A stretch of 64,000 bases of DNA from Sphingomonas jaspsi DSM 18422. Its GTDB lineage: Bacteria; Pseudomonadota; Alphaproteobacteria; Sphingomonadales; Sphingomonadaceae. The stretch lies in NCBI RefSeq assembly GCF_000585415.1, contig NZ_KK073876.1, forward strand, positions 679,810 through 743,809, written 5' to 3'. A program made the position numbers and the translations under genes. A model generated the notes under the pieces. That model was not told the origin of the DNA, made no database searches, and was given only the letters and a program-made list of their open reading frames with translations. Positions 44,234 to 51,859 of this stretch are shown one piece after another (position 1 is the stretch's first letter; every line of letters begins with the position of its first letter).

Positions 44234-45153
44234 CCGAGCGCTACGACCCAAGGCAACTCAAGCCATACAGGCGAGGGCTGATTCTCGGTTTGACGATGGC
44301 CGAGATCATGATTTTGATCATCTTCCTGTTGCTCATGGCGCTGACCGCGGCATTGGCCAAACGCGACGAGAAGATTGAGCAGCTCTCGCACGCTTCTGAA
44401 GCGCAAGAACTGATTGCGAAGCTTCAAGAGCGGTATCCTCAAGCCAAAAACCTGGATGAACTTTTTAAGGACCTGGTGCTCGCAGCAGATGCCAAAGACA
44501 GGCTCGATCAAATGGCCTCTGAAGAGGGGCTTACCGATCAGGTCGTCGAGGACGCAGCTGTCGGTAGAGCAGCGCGCGAGCTGGCGGAGCAACAAGGCGA
44601 GAACGATCCGCTTAACCTCATCCGCAAAGCGTCGGAGGAGGCAAAACTAGGGAAGAAGGGGCAATGGCCGCCATTCATCAGTTTGAGCGAAGCGGACGGG
44701 TATTTCTTCGAGAGCGGCAGCGCTCAGCTGAGACCTGAATTTGATCGTGCGCTCCGGACCAACACTTCCGCAAAGTTGGCTGAAATTGTTCGGGATTACG
44801 GTGTCAATGTAATCGAGGTGATTGGTCACACGGACGAAGTGCCCATGGTTGGCCAAAGCAACCTTGATAAGACACTTATCCCGGCAATGCAGGGGCGCAT
44901 CGGCATGGGCGCATTGCAACCAACCGACAATGCCGGCCTGGCCATCGCGCGTGCTACTTCGGTAGCGCGCGTGCTTCGCGCCGATCCGCGCCTCCGCGGA
45001 GTCACCATTCTCCCCTTGTCAGGTGCGCAAATGATCGAACCGGTCGATCGACTGGCGGACGGGCGAGCGGCCGGTGATGATCGCAAGCGCCGACGCATCG
45101 AAATACGGGTCCGGCGAATGACTCAGGAACTGGGGAAGCAGGCGGGTGAGTAG
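44230..45153 (+). CDS. MotB/OmpA-like peptidoglycan-binding protein (operon gene D, ZorB-like)
   Basis: The product has 307 residues. One N-terminal membrane helix (about 20-42, LTMAEIMILIIFLLLMAL) carries a Glu at the position where MotB/ZorB have the proton-binding Asp. The periplasmic part is a helical linker followed by an OmpA-like domain (about 150-297): FFESGSAQLRPEF, VIEVIGHTDEVPM, NAGLAIARATSVARVL and RRRIEIRV. That domain should bind peptidoglycan and fix the complex. The start GTG overlaps gene C by 4 bp. With gene C it would form an ion-driven motor unit. Confidence 0.85.
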   Translation: MTERYDPRQLKPYRRGLILGLTMAEIMILIIFLLLMALTAALAKRDEKIEQLSHASEAQELIAKLQERYPQAKNLDELFKDLVLAADAKDRLDQMASEEGLTDQVVEDAAVGRAARELAEQQGENDPLNLIRKASEEAKLGKKGQWPPFISLSEADGYFFESGSAQLRPEFDRALRTNTSAKLAEIVRDYGVNVIEVIGHTDEVPMVGQSNLDKTLIPAMQGRIGMGALQPTDNAGLAIARATSVARVLRADPRLRGVTILPLSGAQMIEPVDRLADGRAAGDDRKRRRIEIRVRRMTQELGKQAGE

Positions 45154-45159
45154 CCAGCA

Positions 45160-45501
45160 ATGGATGAGTTAGATCGCGCTTTGGAAAGGCTAGCGCTGGC
45201 CGTTTCCAGAAAAGCCCACCCTGTACCTTCAGCGCCCTCGGTCGTACCCGCCGAACCAGCACAACAGGCACCGCAAGCCCACAGCGCTCCGCCTCTGCCG
45301 GTGGCGCCTGCTCCTGCGCCTACTGTGACGGGTTTCGAAGTTGTCCGGCCTCCGCGCCCAATTGAAGGTTCAACCATCAGTGACCTTGGCGATATGCCCG
45401 TTCATGGACTTGCCACGGATGATCCGGAGAAAGGTTGGTTCGAGAGGGGCCTGTCAAAAGTGAAGGGGTATTTCCGGTCGAAACTGGCTCGTTGGCGTTG
45501 A
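45160..45501 (+). CDS. Pro/Ala-rich small protein (operon gene E)
   Basis: The product has 113 residues. A short helical N-terminus (MDELDRALERLALAVSRKA) is followed by a Pro/Ala-rich linker (about 22-60) and a basic amphipathic C-terminus ending KGYFRSKLARWR. There is no signal peptide or recognised domain. It starts six bases after the gene D stop and so belongs to the operon. It may be an adaptor that binds membrane or partner proteins; this is inference from shape only. Confidence 0.55.
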   Translation: MDELDRALERLALAVSRKAHPVPSAPSVVPAEPAQQAPQAHSAPPLPVAPAPAPTVTGFEVVRPPRPIEGSTISDLGDMPVHGLATDDPEKGWFERGLSKVKGYFRSKLARWR

Positions 45502-45551
45502 AACGGCCTCGTCGATACTCGCCTCGCCGTGCTCCCTATAGGGCTCACTCG

Positions 45552-46001
45552 ATGCCCCGAAAAACTCGAGGCAGAAAACCCTCGGGTGGGTTGGGCCTTG
45601 GGTTGGCTGCTATCGCCGTGATTGCCGTTCTGGGCAATCTTGGGGGAGAAAAGAGCGAGCCCAAATCGGAGCCGCCAAACGGCATTCGATCGGCGTTTGA
45701 AGCGGGCACGTCCTCGCCGGTTGCTGGCTCTGATGCCTTTGAGGTCGAAGCGGAGCCGATGGCTGAGGCGGTCGATACCACTTCCGTCGCGTCATCCGGT
45801 GTCGGTTCAACGACCGGCTTTGCGCCTTCAACGCAGCCCAGTGATGAACCCTGGAATAGTGATTTCCAATGCGGAGCTAAAAGGTACTGCACGCAGATGA
45901 ACAGCTGCGAAGAAGCCCAATTCCACTTCCGTCAATGTGGCCTGTCGCGGCTGGACGGCGACAGCGACGGCATCCCATGTGAAGATCTGTGTGGAGCCTG
46001 A
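45552..46001 (+). CDS. Membrane-anchored Excalibur-domain protein (operon gene F)
   Basis: About 149 residues from ATG 45552; a TTG at 45492 is an alternative start. A basic N-terminus and one hydrophobic helix (GLGLGLAAIAVIAVLGNLGG) are followed by a low-complexity linker. The C-terminal Excalibur motif contains CGAKRYCTQMNSCEEAQFH and LDGDSDGIPCEDLC, a Ca-binding D-x-D-x-D-G loop with paired Cys. Excalibur domains are often fused to SNase-type nucleases; here the SNase-like gene is at the other end of the cluster (40083). Confidence 0.75.
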   Translation: MPRKTRGRKPSGGLGLGLAAIAVIAVLGNLGGEKSEPKSEPPNGIRSAFEAGTSSPVAGSDAFEVEAEPMAEAVDTTSVASSGVGSTTGFAPSTQPSDEPWNSDFQCGAKRYCTQMNSCEEAQFHFRQCGLSRLDGDSDGIPCEDLCGA

Positions 46002-46040
46002 CGCTATTTACCGCTTCGCACCCGATCGGGAGAACTGGAA

Positions 46041-46517
46041 ATGGCCAAACCAGCAAAACCAAAGCGTGTTGTTGCCAAAACTTTTGAGATTTGGGCTGAG
46101 ATTCAATCGTCTCGACGAAGCTACTTCATTTCTAGGAAGCAGAGGGACGAAGGCGCCTCGGATGACGAGGCGATCTTGTCGATACAGGCTTGCATCATTG
46201 AGCCGCCACCGTCCTTCCGAGACTGTTTGGGACAATCCCTCGACGTTAGTGTGATTTCTGCTTGCCGCTACGGCCAGAACCAAGACGAGCCCGCACGCTT
46301 CTTTGGCACCGTAAATCTTCAGTCCAAGAGTCGATCGGCGCTTGCGTACCTTCCACCGGCGCCTTTCTGGGCGATGCCAAAAATGATCGATGAAGGCAGC
46401 CGACTGCTGAACTTGAGTTTTGTGCAGCTAAGGGGTCGTATGGGCTACCTTACCGGACTTTACCTCTGCGACGCCGAGGATCGAGCTGAGCTTTTGGAGT
46501 TTCAAACTCGAAATTAG
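46041..46517 (+). CDS. Hypothetical protein, 158 aa
   Basis: A soluble protein with a basic start (MAKPAKPKRVVAKTFEIWAEI) and a mixed alpha/beta pattern (SYFISRKQRDEGASDDEAILS, ARFFGTVNLQ). No family was recognised. It follows the Excalibur gene by 39 bp in the same direction and may be the last gene of the operon. A small hairpin (CGGGC ... GCCCG, about 46519-46535) follows and separates it from the convergent HNH gene. Confidence 0.5.
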   Translation: MAKPAKPKRVVAKTFEIWAEIQSSRRSYFISRKQRDEGASDDEAILSIQACIIEPPPSFRDCLGQSLDVSVISACRYGQNQDEPARFFGTVNLQSKSRSALAYLPPAPFWAMPKMIDEGSRLLNLSFVQLRGRMGYLTGLYLCDAEDRAELLEFQTRN

Positions 46518-46557
46518 GCGGGCGCTGCAGCCCGGGACTCTCCAGCGGTGAAGTGCG

Positions 46558-47478
46558 TCAAGGTTTGAACCGTTCCTTGCGGTGGTACGCAAGATAAGCG
46601 GACTGTTTTTCCGAAAAGGCGCCCCCGTTCAACGGCCCCTCAAGGTGCCACGCTTTCCAAACGGTGGGCGACACAGAGCTTGATTTGAGGACCCGGCCGT
46701 CATCCTCAAAACTGATCAAGCCTCGATCGAAGAGGCGGTCGATGTGGGGAGCAAGGAGAAGCCCATTGCATCCGTCGAGCTTCTCTGCGTCGGATGAAAC
46801 TGACCACGGCTTGATGTGACTGGCGACGAGAAGGTTGATCTCCTTCACGCCCGTCAGTCGGCAGCGGTCTTCGTTGAGCTGTAAGTTTGAACGGAAGACG
46901 CCTTGCCCCCTACGGGACTTGACGAGCTGTTGTTTCTGAGTGGCCCCTATGTCGGTTCGGCCGAATAGGTTCGCCAGTGCTTTCTCGTCTGCAATTTCGT
47001 CATCCGTCAGCTCAAGTTCCAATGCCGGCGGTCTATAGTCGAGCTTATCCAGGAGAACCTGAGCGAAGCCAGCACTGATCTCGGCGAGATAGACGCCCTG
47101 GTTGCCGTTGCCATTTTTCTGGAGCGGGTCGTACTTTCCCTGGAAGTGGGGAATGAGCTCGGCCACGAACGACTTGGGGTGCACGGGCTTTGAAACTTCG
47201 TGCCAGCTGACTTGTACGTGCCAACCCTCTTGGTCCCAGTAGTGGCCGGCGCCACCAAAATCCGGCTTCTCTGAGGACTCGGCTGGGGCGGTCACGGTCC
47301 CTACGGCTTTGACGAGCGTCTCGGCGAAAGAGAAAACCAGGTCGCCAGGTTCGACCTTTGTCATGTTTTCATAGAACTCGTTTCGCCGCCCATCAGCGGT
47401 GAGTTTCGGCGACCAAAGGAACCCGCCTTTAACCTCTTGGCGGTAGGTTTGGTTTTGGTTCACCCACCAGTAGCGCAT
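46558..47478 (-). CDS. PUA/EVE-like plus HNH endonuclease (candidate modification-dependent nuclease)
   Basis: The product has 306 residues. Residues 1-145 (MRYWWVNQNQTYRQEVKGGFLWSPK ... VEPGDLVFSFAETLVKAVG, cited only in part) resemble PUA/EVE-type domains that read modified bases. The C-terminal part is an HNH_2 nuclease: CRLTGVKEINLLVASHIKPW, LDGCNGLLLAPHIDRLFD, with H221, N238 and H245 in the expected places. Such fusions are known or proposed type IV restriction enzymes. Its ATG shares one base with the NUDIX stop (TAATG), so the two are coupled. Confidence 0.8.
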   Translation of the reverse strand: MRYWWVNQNQTYRQEVKGGFLWSPKLTADGRRNEFYENMTKVEPGDLVFSFAETLVKAVGTVTAPAESSEKPDFGGAGHYWDQEGWHVQVSWHEVSKPVHPKSFVAELIPHFQGKYDPLQKNGNGNQGVYLAEISAGFAQVLLDKLDYRPPALELELTDDEIADEKALANLFGRTDIGATQKQQLVKSRRGQGVFRSNLQLNEDRCRLTGVKEINLLVASHIKPWSVSSDAEKLDGCNGLLLAPHIDRLFDRGLISFEDDGRVLKSSSVSPTVWKAWHLEGPLNGGAFSEKQSAYLAYHRKERFKP

Positions 47479-47885
47479 TACGCGTTCACTCCATCATCAT
47501 AAGAAAATCGCTCCGCTAGGCGAAGAGCAATCGGTATATCTGCCGGCGCAAGATCAACGGTGAGCAGCTCCGCAGGACTAAGCCATTGGATACCGTCGTG
47601 TACCGTCATCTCCAGCTTTCGGCTGCCAGTTGTTGCTAAAACTGCGATCAAGTTGATGGCGCCGCCAGGGTAGTGGTGAACTGACTCACAAAGGATTTCG
47701 CCCGCTTGTATTTCCAGAGATAGTTCTTCCTCGATCTCGCGAATGACGCACTGTTGCGGAGATTCGCATTCTTCCAGTTTGCCGCCTGGAAACTCCCACA
47801 ACCCCTCGAGGCTCTGGCCCGGACCGCGACGCGCCACCAATATTCGATTGTTATGAACGACTATTGCGGCAGCGACCTGTTTCAC
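47478..47885 (-). CDS. NUDIX hydrolase (MutT-like)
   Basis: The product has 135 residues. The Nudix box GGKLEECESPQQCVIREIEEEL (given in part; about 34-56) has all the Gly, Glu and Arg positions. FPGGKLEE and the length fit 8-oxo-dGTP diphosphatase-like MutT proteins. It hydrolyses nucleoside diphosphates linked to another moiety, often damaged or modified dNTPs. The coupling to an EVE/HNH nuclease suggests it clears a modified nucleotide that would otherwise mark host DNA; this is inference. Confidence 0.88.
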   Translation of the reverse strand: MKQVAAAIVVHNNRILVARRGPGQSLEGLWEFPGGKLEECESPQQCVIREIEEELSLEIQAGEILCESVHHYPGGAINLIAVLATTGSRKLEMTVHDGIQWLSPAELLTVDLAPADIPIALRLAERFSYDDGVNA

Positions 47886-47984
47886 TGGGTGCCCCTCAAT
47901 CTCAGACTAAGGCAGCCAGCAAACCGAAAGTGAGATTTGTAGAGGGCAAACTTCGATCCGCCATTCGGCAGTTTTAGGTGAGTT

Positions 47985-48296
47985 CTAGTCATGAGCCAGC
48001 CCGTGATCCCAGCGAAACCTAGCGTCTTTCATCGCTAACGCCAGCACCTCTTCCAGAATATCGCGAGTGCTGGTGATATAGTCGTAATCGCGCCACTCAG
48101 GGTCATCGAGCGGGGCGGTCATACAGTCGTGGATGTTGTCGATCTGCAGAGGATTTAGCAAACCATTGTGCCCCAGCGCCGCGATGAGACGGCAAAGCCC
48201 ATTGAAAACGGCCACGGTCGTCAGCTGGACCGCATCCGTCGCGACCTCATCGTCTTCGGCCAGACCGGAACCGGCTCCGTTCGAAGAATCAACCAT
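47985..48296 (-). CDS. Hypothetical protein, 103 aa
   Basis: An acidic helical protein (VAVFNGLCRLIAALGHNGLLNP ..., STRDILEEVLALAMKDARF). ATG 48296 is chosen since it overlaps the upstream gene by 8 bp in the same direction; a longer frame to 48422 lies within that gene. No domain was recognised. The gap 47886-47984 holds nothing clear. Confidence 0.5.
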   Translation of the reverse strand: MVDSSNGAGSGLAEDDEVATDAVQLTTVAVFNGLCRLIAALGHNGLLNPLQIDNIHDCMTAPLDDPEWRDYDYITSTRDILEEVLALAMKDARFRWDHGLAHD

Positions 48297-48885
48297 TGTC
48301 GTAGTGCCGTCCAAGCGGCCGGTACCCGGATTCGCTCGCAGTTTGCCTGAGCTGAGCATGGACCGCGTTGCCATAGAGCCCAACATCCTGCGCGACGATG
48401 CCAGCTGATTCATATCTAGCAAATGGGCTGTCGGTTATCATCCAACCACCCGGCATTTTTGAACGAAGACCCGACCTTGAGAGGCTCTCATCCTCTTCGA
48501 TTGCGAGGATGCCTATGCGATAGTGTTTCTGCATCATCAGCCGCACTTCTTCGATCGATCTCGGTTGCTGCTCGAACAGCAGATCCCTGAGAACGGCGAC
48601 CGGTATCACGTGGTCTTTCACCAGGCGTTTGCGTTCTAAGCCTGCGAGGGTTCGGGCTGCCATAGTCGATATAAAGTGCGCCCTACGGAGCGCCTCACCG
48701 TGCCGGCTAGGGCAGGGATTGTTGTACCAGTGCGGTCTCGAGCTCGCGTTCAAAAACGGGCCACCCCTCTCGAACGCGAACCAGTTGTCGAAAAAAGTCC
48801 GATAGGGAGCGCTTCGATCGCGAACACTAACGGCAGTCAGGATATGCTGGAGGTAACTTAAGGCGAGCGGGTTCGTGGCGGCCAT
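48289..48885 (-). CDS. Hypothetical protein, 198 aa
   Basis: A soluble protein rich in helices, with a central basic helix (FISTMAARTLAGLERKRLVKDH) and the motif EEVRLMMQKHYRIGILAIEEDE. An AAGGAG lies 8 bases before ATG 48885. It forms a two-gene unit with the overlapping 103-aa gene. No family was recognised. Two-gene units of small unknown proteins in islands are often toxin-antitoxin-like, but nothing in the sequence shows it. Confidence 0.6.
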   Translation of the reverse strand: MAATNPLALSYLQHILTAVSVRDRSAPYRTFFDNWFAFERGGPFLNASSRPHWYNNPCPSRHGEALRRAHFISTMAARTLAGLERKRLVKDHVIPVAVLRDLLFEQQPRSIEEVRLMMQKHYRIGILAIEEDESLSRSGLRSKMPGGWMITDSPFARYESAGIVAQDVGLYGNAVHAQLRQTASESGYRPLGRHYDNG

Positions 48886-48929
48886 GTGCGCTTCTCCTTC
48901 AAGTTTGTATTGGTCAAGTGAGGCCGGGA

Positions 48930-49433
48930 TCAGCCCTTAATGACAATGTCGATTTGATCTTCGCTAACACCAAGACCCACACTCAGCCCTCTCTTTGCCT
49001 CGGCTATCGTCAGCCCTCTGGGCGTGCGTTGCTTGGATTTCTTGATCTGGCGCGGAGAGTTCGAGAATGACCATTGTTGCGTGGGCTTCCCCGCGATCTG
49101 CCAATCGATCGTGTTTATCGACAAGCCTGGAAGGATTTGCGCGAGTTCGACGCCTATCGCCGGGTTTGAGCTTTTGTCTGCTTCGAACTTTTCAGGATCC
49201 AACTCTGCGTAACGCGAGAACTGGAAGCTCCAGCGCTTGTCACCGCTTTCCGGAACCGGGATTATCTCCCTAATTTCGGCAATGAACACCGGCCTGCGGT
49301 CGCCTTTCCGAACCGCAACGAAGTGCGATGCCTCGCTGAACTTTTCTTTGGTTCCATACCACGCAGCCGATCCGTTAGCGGCTACCATCGCTTCGATGCT
49401 GTCTTCCGATACGATTCGAATAACTTTGGTCAT
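48930..49433 (-). CDS. Hypothetical protein with conserved C-terminal LTIAEAKRGLS motif
   Basis: About 167 residues from ATG 49433, or one more from GTG 49436. The N-terminal part (AAWYGTKEKFSEASHFVAVRKG ... FIAEIREIIPVPE) looks like a small beta-barrel, possibly PUA/ASCH-like. The C-terminus LTIAEAKRGLSVGLGVSEDQIDIVIKG, cited in two parts (LTIAEAKRGLS; EDQIDIVIKG), is a short helical tag that I believe recurs in unrelated island proteins. Its own AT-rich promoter region is at 49437-49520. Function unknown. Confidence 0.6.
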   Translation of the reverse strand: MTKVIRIVSEDSIEAMVAANGSAAWYGTKEKFSEASHFVAVRKGDRRPVFIAEIREIIPVPESGDKRWSFQFSRYAELDPEKFEADKSSNPAIGVELAQILPGLSINTIDWQIAGKPTQQWSFSNSPRQIKKSKQRTPRGLTIAEAKRGLSVGLGVSEDQIDIVIKG

Positions 49434-49436
49434 CAC

Positions 49437-49774
49437 AATTGCCTCCCTGTTTCCCCCAATAGCTTATATAGTTAGTATAGTCAAGATATACCTTAAACAT
49501 GAAATGTATACATTTTTTCGTATTCAATGTGCCATGCGAGGGATTTGGGAGCTTTTGGAAAAGCGCACCATGAACGACCGTCTGAAAATCGATTGTGTGG
49601 GCCGCTGGGAGGTCGCAAAATGCAGTCGCGTCCAATTTGTGCGCGTTGCAAAGGGTCGGCCCTTAACGCACGTTCCCGCCGAATTGGGAAAGGCTTGGGC
49701 GGGGTGAAGCGGTGACGCGATTTCTCGTCTAAACCACCTGAAAACCTACAAAATCCCGCGAACGAAGGGTCGAT
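49437..49774. promoter_or_regulatory. AT-rich promoter region and island right end
   Basis: On the minus strand TTGACT (49484-49479) and TATTGG 17 bp further form a good promoter for the 48930 gene, with GGGAGG as ribosome binding site. A perfect 14-bp palindrome AAATGTATACATTT (49502-49515) sits 18 bp upstream of that -35 box and may be an operator. On the plus strand weak frames (49504-49707 and 49527-49715) exist, but the first starts inside the palindrome; I do not call them genes. Confidence 0.5.
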
Positions 49775-49820
49775 TTCGTAATGAGGGGGTCACAGGTTCG
49801 AGTCCTGTAAGCGGCACCAT
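49775..49820 (+). repeat. attR: 46-bp copy of the tRNA-Thr 3' end
   Basis: Identical over 46 bases to 26561-26606 (anticodon loop through CCA plus one base). The 5' half of a tRNA is missing here, so it is not a second tRNA gene. It ends 24 bp before the leuD stop codon. Confidence 0.93.
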
Positions 49821-49844
49821 ACCCGGCATCGCCGACGCATCCCC

Positions 49845-50405
49845 TCATATGGTCATTCTTGCCTCATAGGCGCTGATTGCGGCGTCGCGGGTCAGGGTCA
49901 GGGCGATTTCGTCGAGGCCGCCCATCAGACAATCGCGGCGGAACGGGTCCATGGCAAAGGCGAACCGAAGGCCGCCGGCGCTCGTCACCACCATCGACTC
50001 GAGGTCGATCCGTACGTCGCGGTCCGCTTCCCCAAGCAACAGGTCGACCTCCGCCTGAGACAGCGCTACCGTTGCGATGCCGTTCTTAAAGGCGTTGCTG
50101 GCAAAGATGTCGGAAAAGCTTGGCGCGACGATCGCGCGGATGCCGAGGTCGGCCAGCGCCCATGCCGCATGTTCGCGGCTTGACCCGCAGCCGAAATTGT
50201 CGCCAGCGATAAGGATCGGGGCGCCGCGATAGGTCGGGTCGTCGAACAGGTTGCCGGGGTCGGACCTCAGGTGCTGGAAGGCAAAGGCGCCGAGGCCGCT
50301 ACGCCGGATCGTCTTCAGGTGATCCGCCGGAATGATGAGGTCGGTATCGACGTTGGCCAGGCCAAGCGGATAAGCCCGGCCTTCGACGACGGTCAGCGGC
50401 ATCAT
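49845..50405 (-). CDS. leuD: 3-isopropylmalate dehydratase small subunit
   Basis: The product has 186 residues. [40 protein letters not shown] and [15 protein letters not shown] are the LeuD signature segments. With LeuC it isomerises 2-isopropylmalate to 3-isopropylmalate in leucine synthesis. The double ATG at 50405/50402 overlaps the leuC stop. It is the last gene of the ilv-leu operon, and the island attR lies 24 bp beyond its stop. Confidence 0.96.
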   Translation of the reverse strand: MMPLTVVEGRAYPLGLANVDTDLIIPADHLKTIRRSGLGAFAFQHLRSDPGNLFDDPTYRGAPILIAGDNFGCGSSREHAAWALADLGIRAIVAPSFSDIFASNAFKNGIATVALSQAEVDLLLGEADRDVRIDLESMVVTSAGGLRFAFAMDPFRRDCLMGGLDEIALTLTRDAAISAYEARMTI

Positions 50406-51859
50406 GCTGCCAAGTCCCCGTTCGATGCGTCCAGGAGATCGCGCACGTCGGTCAGGCGCCCGGTGACGGCAGCGGCGGCGGCCATCGCTGGCGACAATAA
50501 GTGGGTCCGCGCTCCCGGTCCCTGTCGCCCCATGAAATTGCGGTTCGAGGTCGACGCGCAACGCTCGCCCGGCGGCACCTTGTCCGGGTTCATGGCCAGG
50601 CACATCGAACAGCCCGGTTCGCGCCATTCGAAACCGGCCTCGATGAAGATGCGGTCGAGCCCTTCCGCCTCGGCCTGTCGCTTGACCAAGCCCGAACCGG
50701 GAACGGCGAGCGCCTGACGAATGGTACCGGCAATGCGACGGCCGTTGAGGACGGTGGCGGCGGCCCGGAAATCCTCGATCCGGCTGTTGGTGCAACTGCC
50801 GATGAAGACATGCTCCAGCGCGACGTCCTGCATCCGCTGGCCCGGCGACAGGCCCATATAGTCGAGCGCTCGCGCCGCGGCCTGCCGCTTGGCCGGGTCG
50901 GTGAAGCTGTCGAGGCCTGGAACGGCCCCGGTGATCGCAACGACATCTTCGGGACTTGTGCCCCAGCTGACCGTCGGCGCGATGTCGCTGGCGGACAGGC
51001 GCACCGATTGGTCGAAGGTCGCGCCCTCGTCGCTGCGCAGGCGGCGCCAGCGCTCTACCGCGCGATCCCAACTTTCGCCCTGCGGCGCCATCGGACGACC
51101 TTTAAGGTAGGCGAAGGTTTTGTCGTCGGGGGCAAACAGGCCCGAGCGGGCGCCGCCCTCGATCGACATGTTGGCAATCGTCAGTCGGCCCTCCACGGTC
51201 ATCGCGTCGAAGGTGCTGCCGCGATATTCGATGACGTGGCCGGTGCCGCCCGCCGTGCCGATGCGACCGATGATGGCGAGGATCACATCCTTGGCGCTCA
51301 CCCCGAAGCCGAGCGAGCCATCGACCCGGATTTCGAGCGTTTTCGACCGCTTGAGCAGCAGCGTCTGCGTCGCCAGCACATGTTCTACTTCACTAGTCCC
51401 GATGCCGAACGCGAGTGCCCCCAGCGCGCCATGGGCTGCGGTGTGGCTGTCGCCGCACACCAGGGTGGTGCCGGGCAGGGTGAAGCCCTGTTCGGGCCCG
51501 ACGACGTGGACAATGCCCTGCTCCGGCGCGGTGTCCTTGATGTAGGGAATGCCGAACTCGGCGACATTCTGTTCGAGCGCGGCGAGCTGCTCGGCACTGG
51601 CCGGGTCCGCGATCGGCAGCCGGGTGCCGTCGGGACCGGTGCGCGCCGTGGTCGGCAGGTTGTGGTCCGCCACCGCCAGCGTCAGGTCGGGGCGGCGAAC
51701 CCGGCGGCCGTCGGCGCGCAGCCCTTCGAACGCCTGGGGTGAGGTGACTTCATGGACGAGGTGACGGTCGATGTAGATCAGGCAGGTGCCGTCGTCGCGG
51801 CGTTCAACCACATGATCGTCCCAGATCTTTTCGTACAGCGTGCGCGGCTGGCCGGTCAT
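50402..51859 (-). CDS. leuC: 3-isopropylmalate dehydratase large subunit
   Basis: The product has 485 residues. The 4Fe-4S ligands are visible in [13 protein letters not shown] and [14 protein letters not shown], and [21 protein letters not shown] is the substrate-site segment. It forms the aconitase-like heterodimer with LeuD. ATG 51859 overlaps the leuB stop by 4 bp, and its own stop overlaps leuD. A few codons upstream are open but inside leuB. Confidence 0.97.
   Translation of the reverse strand: MTGQPRTLYEKIWDDHVVERRDDGTCLIYIDRHLVHEVTSPQAFEGLRADGRRVRRPDLTLAVADHNLPTTARTGPDGTRLPIADPASAEQLAALEQNVAEFGIPYIKDTAPEQGIVHVVGPEQGFTLPGTTLVCGDSHTAAHGALGALAFGIGTSEVEHVLATQTLLLKRSKTLEIRVDGSLGFGVSAKDVILAIIGRIGTAGGTGHVIEYRGSTFDAMTVEGRLTIANMSIEGGARSGLFAPDDKTFAYLKGRPMAPQGESWDRAVERWRRLRSDEGATFDQSVRLSASDIAPTVSWGTSPEDVVAITGAVPGLDSFTDPAKRQAAARALDYMGLSPGQRMQDVALEHVFIGSCTNSRIEDFRAAATVLNGRRIAGTIRQALAVPGSGLVKRQAEAEGLDRIFIEAGFEWREPGCSMCLAMNPDKVPPGERCASTSNRNFMGRQGPGARTHLLSPAMAAAAAVTGRLTDVRDLLDASNGDLAA

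Larger units (their letters stand above)
26607..49820. mobile_element. Genomic island (about 23.2 kb) in tRNA-Thr
   Basis: It is bounded by the 46-bp direct repeats and lies between the tRNA and leuD, which would be neighbours without it. It carries a tyrosine integrase (38333-39508), a type I restriction-modification operon, a RepA-like ATPase, the MotA/MotB-like operon, a NUDIX/HNH pair and many unknown small genes. The base composition is visibly less GC-rich than both flanks. There are no conjugation, capsid or replication-initiator genes that I recognise, so it is an integrative island that may depend on a helper for transfer. The integrase lies 11.7 kb inside, not next to an att site, which may mean a composite structure. 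The gap 26607-26719 holds nothing recognisable. Confidence 0.9.

Noticed and set aside
40718-45153. The MotA/MotB-like pair as flagellar stator or Tol/Ton energiser
   Set aside because: No flagellar, TonB or TolR/TolA gene is near. The ~280-residue coiled-coil tail and the vWA and four-helix partners do not fit those systems.
46558-47478. HNH gene as the ZorE effector of a type II Zorya system
   Set aside because: It is on the opposite strand, coupled to a NUDIX gene, and has an EVE-like domain. Nothing ties it to the MotA/MotB-like operon except proximity.
49504-49707. 67-codon plus-strand frame before attR (and a 62-codon frame at 49527-49715)
   Set aside because: The first starts inside a perfect palindrome; neither has a ribosome binding site or a recognisable motif.
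26607-49774. CRISPR array or prophage structural genes within the island
   Set aside because: No regularly spaced repeats and no capsid, tail or terminase-like proteins were found. The only tandem repeats are the three 12-bp units in hsdS.
49775-49820. Second tRNA-Thr gene
   Set aside because: Only the 3' 46 bases are present. The acceptor 5' strand and the D arm are missing, so it is the attR copy.
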